Shown: piece after piece, positions 43,525-52,363 of the stretch
Position numbering within the stretch: position 1 is the first letter of the stretch
How the letters are laid out: every line of letters begins with the position of its first letter
Assembly (NCBI GenBank): GCA_012839295.1
Contig: DUNO01000008.1
Span: forward strand, 214,073-278,072
Reading direction: 5' to 3'
From: Clostridiales bacterium
GTDB lineage: Bacteria > Bacillota > Clostridia > Lachnospirales > Lachnospiraceae
DNA length: 64,000 nt
Translations under genes and position numbers: made by a program
The notes under the pieces: model-generated
Database searches by the model: none
What the model was told of the DNA's origin: nothing
What the model saw: only the letters and a program-made list of their open reading frames with translations

Positions 43525-43946
43525 TTTGCACCCGCTACCTTTCTAGATCCTTCCAGGATATCTTCCTGCTTATCAGCCTTCATGCGCTCAAACCAGAACG
43601 GGCCAGCCTGGGGATGTCTGCTTTTATCGTGCATAAGGTCTTTATCTGTCAGTACCTTTTTTACACCCTTACCAGCGAATGGGCTGCCTGTCTCGGGGTC
43701 AACCATGACTTTTCCGTAATACTGGAATCGCACATGCGGAGCCTCCTGCCGCACTAACCCGCTGCCGATGACAGTACTGATAGCTGCCGATTTATCCAAC
43801 ATGCCATCCCTCATGGGTATGTATGGGCTCATCAGTCTTATAACTTCGCTATCAATAAATTTCTGCACCGGCCCAGTGTCCTGCAGGCCCCTGTCCTTAA
43901 GCAATTGGTTTATATCCTTCATTTCAAGCCTTCCGTTAAACTCCAT
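43521..43946 (-). CDS. Minor capsid protein (minor capsid 2-like)
   Basis: This 141-aa protein reads QKFIDSEVIRLMSPYIPMRD, GLVRQEAPHVRFQYYGKVMV, PETGSPFAGKGVKKVLTDKD and PQAGPFWFERMKADKQEDIL, matching phage minor capsid/head completion proteins of the Minor_capsid_2 type. ATG 43922 has a GGAAGG site 6 bases upstream, ATG 43946 an AGGTGG-like site; both are possible. It is 4 bp overlapping with the tail terminator-like gene. Confidence 0.72.
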   Translation of the reverse strand: MEFNGRLEMKDINQLLKDRGLQDTGPVQKFIDSEVIRLMSPYIPMRDGMLDKSAAISTVIGSGLVRQEAPHVRFQYYGKVMVDPETGSPFAGKGVKKVLTDKDLMHDKSRHPQAGPFWFERMKADKQEDILEGSRKVAGAK

Positions 43947-43954
43947 CCTGCCAC

Positions 43955-44344
43955 CTACTTACATGATAATTGATAATACCTCATCCCAGGGCTGCCATAA
44001 AGCTTTGCATCAGCGGCGTTGATACCGTATACTGCATTGGCTGCCTTAAGAGCCTTTAATGATGCTGACCTGGAGGCCTCCGAGGTATTATCAAACTCAA
44101 AACCAATTACGTCTTTTACAACCATGTCCTTGGCCGCCGTAAAACTTATTCCTTCCGGGAGATTGGCAACCGGGACCATGATCTTAATTGTATCTGCATT
44201 TGTCAGTCCACTTTTCAGGATGTTTGCCTGTTTCACTTCATCCCAAAAGGCTCCCTTTTTACCATCCTTCCCGGATACGGGGAGCCTGGTTACGTTTCCA
44301 CTTTTATCGTACAGGTACAAGGTAATATCCGTATTGGTATACAT
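43955..44344 (-). CDS. Minor capsid protein
   Basis: This 129-aa protein begins MYTNTDITLYLYDKSGN and continues with LPVSGKDGKKGAFWDEVKQA, VPVANLPEGISFTAAKDMVV and KAANAVYGINAADAKLYGSP, a Minor_capsid_1-like layout common before minor capsid 2. ATG 44344 shares one base with the stop of the gene before it (TGATG), with GGGGGTG as ribosome binding site. It is likely a head completion protein. Confidence 0.7.
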   Translation of the reverse strand: MYTNTDITLYLYDKSGNVTRLPVSGKDGKKGAFWDEVKQANILKSGLTNADTIKIMVPVANLPEGISFTAAKDMVVKDVIGFEFDNTSEASRSASLKALKAANAVYGINAADAKLYGSPGMRYYQLSCK

Positions 44345-44721
44345 CAGCAGCACCCCCTGTACAGCAGCCCTGTAAAGGCAAGCCAGTTATAAATAATGTT
44401 ACCGGTGGCTTTATTATGGGCCTGTTCCCTGGCCTCTGCTGTTTCGTAACTGGCTGAATGCCCCCCGGTAGTCTCAGAGGTAAGTCCCTTAATACCGGCT
44501 TCCGTATCCTGGTCAGCCGCATCTTTTTTTGATAAATACTCAGCCAGCTCACAGCAGCACATTTTCACGTCATTTGGGACATCATCATCTTTTATCCGGT
44601 TAAAGGTATGTTGCCTTATAATCAGTGTGGAATTTCGGGAGTAAGCATCAAAAGAGGCGGCATCAAGAACCGCCCCTTTATATGTATCTTTGTAATATGC
44701 AAAGTCTGCATAGCTGGTCAT
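44344..44721 (-). CDS. Head-tail connector-like protein
   Basis: This 125-aa helical protein (SYADFAYYKDTYKGAVLDAA, VKMCCCELAEYLSKKDAADQ, EQAHNKATGNIIYNWLAFTG) directly follows the major capsid gene. That position and its helix-rich small size match the gp6/gp15-like connector proteins of siphoviruses. It is one-base coupled to the minor capsid gene. No catalytic motif is seen. Confidence 0.75.
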   Translation of the reverse strand: MTSYADFAYYKDTYKGAVLDAASFDAYSRNSTLIIRQHTFNRIKDDDVPNDVKMCCCELAEYLSKKDAADQDTEAGIKGLTSETTGGHSASYETAEAREQAHNKATGNIIYNWLAFTGLLYRGCC

Positions 44722-44740
44722 CGGTACCGACCTCCTGTCT

Positions 44741-45802
44741 TTATCCCCTTGTAACTACTCTGGCAATCGGAATAGCCTTATGTGGGAAGTATTCGCTTGA
44801 TCCACCTTCATTGCTGTTTGCAAGCGTCCAGTTTGCCCCGTTTTCAAGATTTGCATCTGTAGGTGACAGTACCGTGTTATCCTTGTAAGAGATGCCGTAA
44901 GGAGCAAATATCTTCCTCTGACGGCCGTACAACGTATCCTGTCCACCGTTCTTTGCCGGGTCTCTATCGGTCTCATAAGGTACCTTTGCGCCGCAATCGG
45001 TATACTCAATTGCCCCATCACCCAATACATAAGATGTATATTTAGTGTAGGCAGCAACCTCACCGGCTGCCGGAACCTCTTCCACCGGCATAGTATCATC
45101 AATCAGTACTAGTTTGCCGTTCAGAGTGGCAAGAGGGAGCGATCTCTCGATTCCGTCACTGTCGGTATATTTCATATACTCCAATAGATTAAGGTTTTCC
45201 AGGCCTGTAGCAACAGCAGAATGCATGATTGCAAGCGTGAATTTAGCCTTGTTATCTCCTAACGCCTTTTGAATAGCGTTATTGAGGGTTACAGCACCAA
45301 ACACACCGCTACCATCTGTCTTATCGGATACGTCATAGGTATGCCCATTGACAAATTCAAGGTTTTTTGCCCCGGTCATTGAGAAAATACCCTTGAGAAC
45401 GCTAAGCAGCGTCTGCTGGTCAATATCATCCCAATACTCACCCACCTGGGAAGCGATCTGAGCCATAAAGTCCGTGCCCCCGGTGATGTCATAGCCAAAG
45501 TCTGTTTCTACCCATGCATTTGCACGGCCTACGACTACGCGACCCTGTGTATAGGTTTTAAACTTGTTTGCCGTAATGTCAGTAGAGCCGTTGTAATTCT
45601 GTGCAGCCCCTCCAATACGCCCAAAGATCGGTACAGTTGCATAATTACCGCCCACCTGATCGGTAAATTTAGCGGCAATATCAGCCCTGTTGCGGATCGC
45701 CTTGGATTTAAGCAGCTCATTCCTGTTGAGGTTGGGTGTCTTTTGGACATAAGCCATAAACACCTCGGAGTTAAAATTCTTACTATCAAAAATTCCCGGC
45801 AT
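44741..45802 (-). CDS. Major capsid protein
   Basis: This 353-aa protein has the sequence layout of an HK97-type capsid of the group with separate scaffold: IFDSKNFNSEVFMAYVQKTP, GGNYATVPIFGRIGGAAQNY, YTQGRVVVGRANAWVETDFG, DDIDQQTLLSVLKGIFSMTG and the C-terminal PIARVVTRG. It forms the icosahedral head shell. It is placed between GP20 scaffold and connector, as in many clostridial phages. A strong AAGGTAA-type site precedes the ATG. Confidence 0.93.
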   Translation of the reverse strand: MPGIFDSKNFNSEVFMAYVQKTPNLNRNELLKSKAIRNRADIAAKFTDQVGGNYATVPIFGRIGGAAQNYNGSTDITANKFKTYTQGRVVVGRANAWVETDFGYDITGGTDFMAQIASQVGEYWDDIDQQTLLSVLKGIFSMTGAKNLEFVNGHTYDVSDKTDGSGVFGAVTLNNAIQKALGDNKAKFTLAIMHSAVATGLENLNLLEYMKYTDSDGIERSLPLATLNGKLVLIDDTMPVEEVPAAGEVAAYTKYTSYVLGDGAIEYTDCGAKVPYETDRDPAKNGGQDTLYGRQRKIFAPYGISYKDNTVLSPTDANLENGANWTLANSNEGGSSEYFPHKAIPIARVVTRG

Positions 45803-45820
45803 ATTATTTTACCTTCTTTC

Positions 45821-46453
45821 TTAGATTAATGTGGAGATGTCGACATCCGGATGATCGTTTTTATACTTCATAGCCTCCGCAAGCGTCATTTTCTCCCCTG
45901 GTTTACGTGGTTTTGTTGGTTTAACAAGTGTAGGCGGTTTTTCTCCGTCATCCTCTGCCTCAAAAGCTGTAGGATTAGCTTCCTTGAGCTGCTTCATATA
46001 ATCATCGCCGCCCAGGAATGTGCCGTTCTCTAGCTTAAGCTCTTTCTTACGGAATTCATCCATTGCCGCTCTCTTTGCAAGATCAGACGTGAATTTAAAG
46101 CTTTCAAAATACTTATTAATGGCTCCGTCATATTCCATCTGCGACAGCTTCTCCTTGTATTCCGTATCCTTATTGTCCAGGTCATCCTTAAGCTTTTCGA
46201 TTTCACCCTGGAGATCCTCAACATTGACACCTTCAAACTTTTTAAGGGTAGTCTGAGCCGTTTCAAGCAGGGATTTGTAATTGTTCCTGTCCTGCTCTAT
46301 GCTGTCATATTTGGCCTTTCCTACATATTCTCCGGAGCCGAGGTTGGCAAGCTTGACCTGCTTATCCTTATTCTCCGGGAGGGCATTGTAAGCCGTGATG
46401 GCAGCTTCAAATTCGGGGTACTTATCGCCTAAGATTGCTTTTAAAAACTCCAT
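45821..46453 (-). CDS. Phage scaffold protein (GP20 family)
   Basis: This 210-aa protein is largely coiled coil: LKAILGDKYPEFEAAITAYN, YDSIEQDRNNYKSLLETAQT, LQGEIEKLKDDLDNKDTEYK, then DYMKQLKEANPTAFEAEDDG and a C-terminal GEKMTLAEAMKYKNDHPDVD segment typical of GP20 minor structural/scaffold proteins. It guides capsid assembly and is cleaved or expelled later. The AAGGAG site lies within the end of the small upstream gene. Confidence 0.92.
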   Translation of the reverse strand: MEFLKAILGDKYPEFEAAITAYNALPENKDKQVKLANLGSGEYVGKAKYDSIEQDRNNYKSLLETAQTTLKKFEGVNVEDLQGEIEKLKDDLDNKDTEYKEKLSQMEYDGAINKYFESFKFTSDLAKRAAMDEFRKKELKLENGTFLGGDDYMKQLKEANPTAFEAEDDGEKPPTLVKPTKPRKPGEKMTLAEAMKYKNDHPDVDISTLI

Positions 46454-46551
46454 GTGTTCTCCTTATCGAGCCTGTTTTTAATCGTGGTGCCATCCACTTC
46501 GATGCAGTGTTTAAACGCCTGCCTGCAAGGCGTGATTAGTTTAAACGTCAT
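46441..46551 (-). CDS. Possible 36-aa phage protein before the scaffold gene
   Basis: The frame reads MTFKLITPCRQAFKHCIEVD then GTTIKNRLDKENTWSF and ends 13 bp inside the scaffold gene. A tiny protein in this slot between minor capsid 2 and GP20 fits the tight packing of the module. There is no good ribosome binding site, and the segment also contains a hairpin (ACGCCT...AGGCGT), so it might be noncoding. No family recognised. Confidence 0.45.
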   Translation of the reverse strand: MTFKLITPCRQAFKHCIEVDGTTIKNRLDKENTWSF

Positions 46552-46598
46552 TTCGGACAAAATAAAAAAGCCGTATTGCTACGTCTCTTCATTTTCAT

Positions 46599-47759
46599 TC
46601 ATTTCACCAATCCCAATCCATCCGAATAGATACGCTCTCTCTGCTGCGGCAGCCCCATACCTTTTGAAAACTTAACATATTCATCCATAGTGCCGTGATA
46701 AAGAGCCTTTGCACTGATAATATCATCCTCAGCCGCTCCAGCCATCTCCAGCAGTTTAATATCCTGCCTCTGCTTGCGCATAATGGTTTCAAGCTGCCGT
46801 TGCCGCTGAGTAGCCTCGTAGGTAGTATACTCTTTCCCTCTGTAAGCCTTTTTTTCGTTCTCCTTGGCGTTCATATCGTCAAGTTGTTCGTCCGTATAGG
46901 TTCGCTTTGATATGCCAGGAAGAAAAGGATAATATGAGTGATAACAGTTCCATCCGCTAAGGCCGGGACCGGTACCCAATCCGCAAACCGTTTCAAGCTC
47001 CTTCCGGCTGTACACTCTTCCTTGCCATACCTGGTGGGCAGGCCTGGCAGTCGCATGCCAGCTTACTTCAAAATAATCTGTATCCAGAGATTCAGCGTTC
47101 ATGTCATTTATTTTAGCCGTCACCTGGGTAACACCGGTCATTATAGCTCTTCTGGCAGCAACCTCTATCCGGTTATGCCATCCGCTCTCATATTCCACTA
47201 CCCTCACACCGGATTTAGTCATTTCATGGATAGTGTTTTTGATCGTCCTATTATAGTCAAACGATCCGGAAGTAATATCCATAGCGGCTTCATCGAGCTT
47301 TTGTTTTAGGTATTCTGCTGTTGTATGGTATGATGCCACACCACCGGATTCAACTCGGAAGGCTGTTGTCTGGGTGATATTCGACAATTCATCCTTCGTT
47401 TGCCGCTTAACAGCCTCTACAAGCTGTTGGATGGGCTGATTGTCCTCATATCGGGTAAATGGCTTTCCAGTGGCTTCATACAGCTCCTCAGCCCTTGCAT
47501 AGCCATCCTTTATTACCTCGCCATATATCCTATCAATCTCAGCATCCGTTTTCTGCAAAGTGTTTTTGATTGCCTTACGGATGGTATCCGAGGATAGCCC
47601 GACTTTGCTTAAAAGATATAGCTCATAATCTGCCGTGCGTGAGATACTGTTGATCATGTTGATCCGGTCAACGACATCCTCCATGATTCGGCTTGATAAC
47701 CCAATCATGAGCTTTTGTACCTCTACTGGGATGCGTTCAAGTTCTGCAGGAGTTAGCAT
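46599..47759 (-). CDS. Minor capsid protein 2 (Phage_min_cap2)
   Basis: This 386-aa protein has a helical N-terminal two-thirds (LTPAELERIPVEVQKLMIGL, DAEIDRIYGEVIKDGYARAE, QTTAFRVESGGVASYHTTAE). It then has the MuF-like core VTQVTAKINDMNAESLDTDY, HATARPAHQVWQGRVYSRKE and GPGLSGWNCYHSYYPFLPGI, in which the conserved C-H-x-x-x-P signature of the SPP1 gp7/MuF domain is visible. It is a head morphogenesis protein bound to the portal. A GGGTG site precedes the ATG. Confidence 0.92.
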   Translation of the reverse strand: MLTPAELERIPVEVQKLMIGLSSRIMEDVVDRINMINSISRTADYELYLLSKVGLSSDTIRKAIKNTLQKTDAEIDRIYGEVIKDGYARAEELYEATGKPFTRYEDNQPIQQLVEAVKRQTKDELSNITQTTAFRVESGGVASYHTTAEYLKQKLDEAAMDITSGSFDYNRTIKNTIHEMTKSGVRVVEYESGWHNRIEVAARRAIMTGVTQVTAKINDMNAESLDTDYFEVSWHATARPAHQVWQGRVYSRKELETVCGLGTGPGLSGWNCYHSYYPFLPGISKRTYTDEQLDDMNAKENEKKAYRGKEYTTYEATQRQRQLETIMRKQRQDIKLLEMAGAAEDDIISAKALYHGTMDEYVKFSKGMGLPQQRERIYSDGLGLVK

Positions 47760-47769
47760 ATAATCACCC

Positions 47770-48000
47770 CTAGCAGTTATTCCGGCAGTGTATTACTCCT
47801 CTTCTCCGGAAAAATGGGACATAATTCTTAATGCCGATAGATCTGAGAAATTTGTATCTCCTTTTAGGCTCAAGGCTCACAATGTAGGTATTGAAAAATT
47901 CTTTTACCCTATTTATTGTTTCCTTTACAGCTGCAATAATTTTGCGGAATGCTTCGGCAATTTTCCTGATTACTTCTTTCTGCTCCTGTGTTAATTCCAT
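47770..48000 (-). CDS. Small phage protein of unknown function
   Basis: This 76-aa protein has a helical N-terminus (MELTQEQKEVIRKIAEAFRK, VKETINRVKEFFNTYIVSLE) and a basic Arg-rich C-terminus (FRRRGVIHCRNNC). AAAGGAGG lies 6 bases before the ATG. It is 12 bp from portal and 10 bp from minor capsid 2. Function unknown; the basic end might bind DNA or the portal. Confidence 0.65.
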   Translation of the reverse strand: MELTQEQKEVIRKIAEAFRKIIAAVKETINRVKEFFNTYIVSLEPKRRYKFLRSIGIKNYVPFFRRRGVIHCRNNC

Positions 48001-48012
48001 GGTAATCCTCCT

Positions 48013-49395
48013 TTACATCACAACATCAGCCTGCTCACTGATCATTCTAGCGGCCGTTATCTCATCCTCTTTGTACCATTTCATGCGATATTCAAGGAGC
48101 GTCATAGCTCCCATAGCTACCTCTTGTCTGTCAGAAATTCGCTCTTTATCCACATCAATGATGATACTGTCATCCCACTTAGAAGAAACTTTATTATTTG
48201 TCTTTACCGGTAGGCCTGCCAGTGAACCGACAACACCCATTGCATACACCAGATGCTCCAGGGCTGTCTGTAGGGATTTCTGCGCATCGGTTACCGACTG
48301 GTAGGATCTCTGTTTGCTGCTCTTTATCTCCTCCGCCGTCTTTTCCACCTGCTGTGGATCACTTATTGTGCCGTATGCAAGGCCGCATTTAAACTCTATC
48401 TGTTTTAACAGGTTGTTTAGTCCATTAAATAACGACACATCACGGATATCCGGGGAAAATGTCTCGAAAGGTTTTTTATAATCATGCGCCTCATAATGCA
48501 GCATCCGGAATAATCTTTCTTTGCCTCTCGGAAGCTCATATCTATCCTGGCCGCTAACCTTAAAGCAATCAATACTTGCATCAATCGCAAGCTCGGATCC
48601 ATCATACTCCCACAATATTCGGGAATACTGCCGGTCAGCCTCCTCGATATCTCCAACCGCCCTGGAGTATACCGAAACACCTAATGGAGATGATGGATCA
48701 ATTGTATTGGCCTGTGGCATCTTGAAATAAGCAAATAGAGGCTTATCCACGTTCTGGATCATCACCTCCGGTTCAAGCTCCGCCCAGTCATCCACCTCCG
48801 TAAGGGGGATTTCTTTCCCAAGGGCTTCACTGCCTTCAATTGCTTTTGTTACATACGCCTGGTTGGCTATGTAATATCCATCAGCAGTCAGGTTGTGATA
48901 CTCCAGCCTCGTATATAACTTTTCCCCTATTGTCTTGGTATCCACAAATACAGCCCCGGTAATCTCTCCCCTGCTATTGTAGGAAGTAGGGAAGAAATAA
49001 TCAGCCTGGGTAAAATCAACCTCGATGTTTTCGCCGTTGATGAACGGCTTGAACACAACGCCCCCTTTTGCACATGCATACTCTACAAAAGGCCGTATAC
49101 CATTAATAACAATTTGGTATTGTTCGTTCAGGTAGTCATTCCCCTCGACCTTGCTTTCCATTTCAAGAGTAATCAGCCGGGCGAACTCAGAAGCAACCGT
49201 AGCAGCTAGGTTCATGCTCTTTACCGTATCGCTGAGCCAGTGAGGGCGATTCTCGTACATCTCTGTCCACTCATTTATGGCTCTGGCCATCTTATCACTT
49301 GTCACTATATCAACCTGTAGCTCTTTTTCAATTGTGCCACGCTTAAACATTTTCCCCGTCACCTGCCTTATTAAATCCTTTATTCTCTGTAGCAC
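48013..49395 (-). CDS. Portal protein (SPP1 gp6 type)
   Basis: This 460-aa protein has the layout of SPP1-type portals: VTSDKMARAINEWTEMYENR near the start, NDYLNEQYQIVINGIRPFVE, GGVVFKPFINGENIEVDFTQ, YFKMPQANTIDPSSPLGVSV, RILWEYDGSELAIDASIDCF and C-terminal EEIKSSKQRSYQSVTDAQKS helix. The dodecameric portal is the DNA gate of the head. The start is GTG 49395, sharing one base with the terminase stop (TAGTG), with GGAGGGGG upstream. Confidence 0.93.
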   Translation of the reverse strand: MLQRIKDLIRQVTGKMFKRGTIEKELQVDIVTSDKMARAINEWTEMYENRPHWLSDTVKSMNLAATVASEFARLITLEMESKVEGNDYLNEQYQIVINGIRPFVEYACAKGGVVFKPFINGENIEVDFTQADYFFPTSYNSRGEITGAVFVDTKTIGEKLYTRLEYHNLTADGYYIANQAYVTKAIEGSEALGKEIPLTEVDDWAELEPEVMIQNVDKPLFAYFKMPQANTIDPSSPLGVSVYSRAVGDIEEADRQYSRILWEYDGSELAIDASIDCFKVSGQDRYELPRGKERLFRMLHYEAHDYKKPFETFSPDIRDVSLFNGLNNLLKQIEFKCGLAYGTISDPQQVEKTAEEIKSSKQRSYQSVTDAQKSLQTALEHLVYAMGVVGSLAGLPVKTNNKVSSKWDDSIIIDVDKERISDRQEVAMGAMTLLEYRMKWYKEDEITAARMISEQADVVM

Positions 49396-51536
49396 TATTG
49401 CCCCCTCCTTCTCCATATCTCTTCTAGGGCATATCTGATTGCATCAATATGATGATTGTTTTTGTCAGGGTAACCGCTGATTATATTACCTTCCTTGTCC
49501 CTCTCATATTCATACTCTAAAAACTCTGTTGCAGTATGAGGGGTCCTTGTATTATCAATGACGATCTCAGCGAGGGAAGCAAGCCACTTCATGGAATAGT
49601 CTACTGACCCGGGACCCTTGATAGCTCCACGGGCAAATAATCCATAGTCTTTATAATCTGATACTGATTTTTCCTCGGCACTGTCACATGTGATTTTATC
49701 ATTCGGAGTAATTCCGTGCTCTTCTCGTAGTATTCTGGCTGTCTCGGCATTTTTGGTCTTATTACGTCTATCCTCACCAATAATGACAAGACGATGTTGT
49801 GCAGCATTGTAATACATTTTGTTAAATGCCCATGGATCAGGGAACCAGCCCCAGTCAACGCCGAAGTATAGCCTATCGAATACAGCAATCTCTTCATCGG
49901 TGATTTTTCGGATCGTGACATTATCAAATACATTGCCACCGGTGCCGTTTGCAACGCCCATGTACTCATTTTCATAGGCTGTTGGATTAACCTCTTTGAG
50001 GTGTTCAGCATCATCGAGGAATGGCTTACCCAGCCAGCTCTTTGGAACATCTAAATAATTGCTGAATGTTACCAACATGCCAGGCTTAGGTATTTTGATA
50101 TATTTATTCGCCCAGTTATTTGCACTTTTCGGTGGATTGAACGATTTGAATATGTATGTTTTTTCGCCGCCACGCACAACGGACTGAGTAACGGTTCTTA
50201 CTGCTTCCGCACCTTTAAATTGATCCAATTCTTCAAACCAGAGGATGCCAATATAGCCACTCTCAACTTTCATCGCCTCAGTAGGCTTATTAAGTGCTTT
50301 TAGCTTTTCCTTGTTTACCTTGATCCGGCGAATAGCTTCTTTCTTTAATGCAGGGGCTTTGATACCCTTGGATTTCATCGGGTCATCGTTTCCACGGAAG
50401 AATATCTTTTGGCCTGTGGATTTCTTTGTTATTTCCAAAGGTGAAACATTACATTTATATTCATCCTCTAAGCCCAAGGCCGCTATAGCCCAGCAAATTT
50501 GTGCATATACGGAATCCCTTAATGTATTGCCTACTTGCCTAAATACCGCAGCATGCATATCAGGATTCTTTTCAATCAGGTCAATTATCTCCAGTGAAAT
50601 GAAAGACGATTTTGCGGAGCCTCTACCGCCTGGAAATACATATTCATTGTAGAGTTGCTCTTCTATGTCATGGACAACCTTTATGAATGCTGGCGCTATC
50701 ATTGTGGCAGGCAAGCCATTATATCTCGCACCTGATGTTGTTTCATTCGGATCCAACTTCTTGCGTTCCAATTCCAATTTCAGCATATCATATTCGACTT
50801 TGTGCTTATCCATTGGATTCATCAAGAAGTGTTTATCGAGCCAATCCATTGATTTTTGTCTATCTGCCAGTTTAATACTAAATCCATCTTTACCTTGCTT
50901 AACTTCTTGTATCAGCTGAGTGTCTACATTGGCCGAATCATTAACCTTAACTGAGTTGACAACCTTTGTTACCTTCTTCCCTGTTTCTTTATCTTCGAGG
51001 TATCCAAACATCGTCATCACTGGAATTTCCTCTTGCTTAAATGATATATAATTTCCTATGTCCGCAAAAGCCATTCTCATATGCAATTCAACCAAATCAG
51101 TTTCGCTCACTATGATTTGCTGCCTCTTTATTTCGTTTAGCCGTTGCAATTCTTCTTTAACCTTAATATTTCTTAGCAGATTGGAGCCATTTACCATTGC
51201 TGATTCATATGTGCATCCATATGCCTTTTGATAACTTTGTGTGGCGTTGAATATCTTGCTGTAGTATATACAAAAAAGTCTTTGCTCGTGTGTGAGGCTC
51301 TCATTCAGCATGGTTTCCTTCGTCCCATCATCAAAAGGCTTTTGCGTTGCTCTATTACTTGCGTTGCATTGCGTTGCGTTGCACTCCCACTTGTCCCGTG
51401 CCTTCCAGCTACGTACCGTTGTGACCGGTATGTTTAACTGACTTGCAATCTCAGTTAATTCTATCCCGGGATTGTTATCATAGATTTCTTTAGCCTTGTC
51501 TCTGTTTGGATCCCTTGCCTTTGCCACTACCACCAC
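49395..51536 (-). CDS. Fused small and large terminase subunit
   Basis: This 713-aa protein joins two functions. Residues about 1-230 are a small-terminase-like part: helix-turn-helix IELTEIASQLNIPVTTVRSW, a low-complexity linker, then ESLTHEQRLFCIYYSKIFNA and NLLRNIKVKEELQRLNEIKR (Terminase_2-like). Residues about 295-713 are the large subunit: Walker A FPGGRGSAKSS (about 301-311), Walker B ILWFEELDQF (about 431-440), nuclease region YFGVDWGWFPDP, TCDSAEEKSVSD and HHIDAIRYAL. Normally these are two genes. The start (MVVVAKARD) has a GGTGGTGGTAG-type leader. Confidence 0.88.
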   Translation of the reverse strand: MVVVAKARDPNRDKAKEIYDNNPGIELTEIASQLNIPVTTVRSWKARDKWECNATQCNASNRATQKPFDDGTKETMLNESLTHEQRLFCIYYSKIFNATQSYQKAYGCTYESAMVNGSNLLRNIKVKEELQRLNEIKRQQIIVSETDLVELHMRMAFADIGNYISFKQEEIPVMTMFGYLEDKETGKKVTKVVNSVKVNDSANVDTQLIQEVKQGKDGFSIKLADRQKSMDWLDKHFLMNPMDKHKVEYDMLKLELERKKLDPNETTSGARYNGLPATMIAPAFIKVVHDIEEQLYNEYVFPGGRGSAKSSFISLEIIDLIEKNPDMHAAVFRQVGNTLRDSVYAQICWAIAALGLEDEYKCNVSPLEITKKSTGQKIFFRGNDDPMKSKGIKAPALKKEAIRRIKVNKEKLKALNKPTEAMKVESGYIGILWFEELDQFKGAEAVRTVTQSVVRGGEKTYIFKSFNPPKSANNWANKYIKIPKPGMLVTFSNYLDVPKSWLGKPFLDDAEHLKEVNPTAYENEYMGVANGTGGNVFDNVTIRKITDEEIAVFDRLYFGVDWGWFPDPWAFNKMYYNAAQHRLVIIGEDRRNKTKNAETARILREEHGITPNDKITCDSAEEKSVSDYKDYGLFARGAIKGPGSVDYSMKWLASLAEIVIDNTRTPHTATEFLEYEYERDKEGNIISGYPDKNNHHIDAIRYALEEIWRRRGQ
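51359..51383. repeat. Five tandem TTGC(G/A) pentamers inside the terminase linker
   Basis: TTGCG-TTGCA-TTGCG-TTGCG-TTGCA runs without interruption and encodes part of the low-complexity ECNATQCNASNRATQ linker of the fused terminase. A one-unit change would shift the frame between the helix-turn-helix and the rest. Confidence 0.6.
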
Positions 51537-51950
51537 CCCTCAATCGTGTTGTTTTATCTTAATCCACAGCCCCACCCTGCCTTGTCTGGATTATTACCCG
51601 GCTTGCGCCACACCTGTTTAATTGCAATATAAAAGGCTCCCAGGACATGCCGTACAGGAGCCCGCCTCCGCTCTTGGAGGTCTTTGATATTATTTAATCG
51701 CCATAAGGCTTAATAATTTGCTAAGAGAGCATCCTATTAGTACCGCACATTAAATAAAACGCTCTCTCGATAGGTTGTACAGTAACCGCCCGGTTAGATG
51801 CGTTTTAATCAGGCGGCTAATCGGCTGCAAGCCTTATCAACTTACAGCCGTAGGAGGTCATAAGAATAATGTTATAGATGCTCTATTACACTTATATATA
51901 ATAATATCTTACCACTTTATTATGTGCCATTCAATGCCATTTAGTGCCAT
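51537..51950. other. Structured intergenic region before the terminase, with 10-bp iterons
   Basis: No gene is visible over 400 bp. Several inverted repeats occur: GGCTCC...GGAGCC (about 51,636-51,662), CCTCC...GGAGG (about 51,666-51,681), AGAGAGC...GCTCTCT (about 51,724-51,766), CCGCC...GGCGG and GGCTG...CAGCC. At 51921-51950 three perfect 10-bp-spaced copies of TGCCAT (TATGTGCCAT, TCAATGCCAT, TTAGTGCCAT) overlap the end of the next gene. Packaging (pac/cos) or terminase-binding function is suggested by position. Confidence 0.5.
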
Positions 51951-52363
51951 ATTGGTATTTTAAAATGCATCAGTGCATTTCCATGGTGCCTATGAGTTTG
52001 CCTCCAGCTGTATCCTATTTCCATGCAGATATCCTCAAACTGTTCTCCCTTTATGTATTTCTTATACAGGATTGCACTCTCTATTCCGTCTTCCATTTCT
52101 GCTATACCATTTTCGATATTTAACATGATCTGCTGGCACTCTGCCTTAAGCCGTATTATCTTGGCAAACAATTCATCCTGCCTTACCATTACATCCGACA
52201 AATCGGTCTGTATGTTTCCCTTCGGCATATCTGATATTGATTGAGCCTTAGCCGATCTCGAAGATTCTATCAGGGATTGTAATTGATCCTCTAATGTTTT
52301 GAGCTTTTCACGGTTTTTAATATAACTTTTAAGATATCTCTTTTTTACTTCTATCTCTGTCAT
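51941..52363 (-). CDS. Late-regulator-like phage protein (DUF1492/sigma-like)
   Basis: This 140-aa helical protein has an N-terminal coiled coil (VKKRYLKSYIKNREKLKTLE DQLQSLIES) and a C-terminal sigma-region-4-like helix-turn-helix (AILYKKYIKGEQFEDICMEI, GYSWRQTHRHHGNALMHFK). This layout matches DUF1492/ArpU-like proteins placed just before terminase, which likely activate late genes. ATG 52363 (MTEIEVKKRY) follows GGTGGTGAG; a GTG further upstream is possible. Its stop lies within the TGCCAT repeats. Confidence 0.82.
   Translation of the reverse strand: MTEIEVKKRYLKSYIKNREKLKTLEDQLQSLIESSRSAKAQSISDMPKGNIQTDLSDVMVRQDELFAKIIRLKAECQQIMLNIENGIAEMEDGIESAILYKKYIKGEQFEDICMEIGYSWRQTHRHHGNALMHFKIPIWH

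Noticed and set aside
46513..46548. GTTTAAAC inverted repeat as a recombination or homing site
   Set aside because: The palindromes are short and the segment reads as a continuous small coding frame in a dense structural operon; no associated endonuclease is adjacent.
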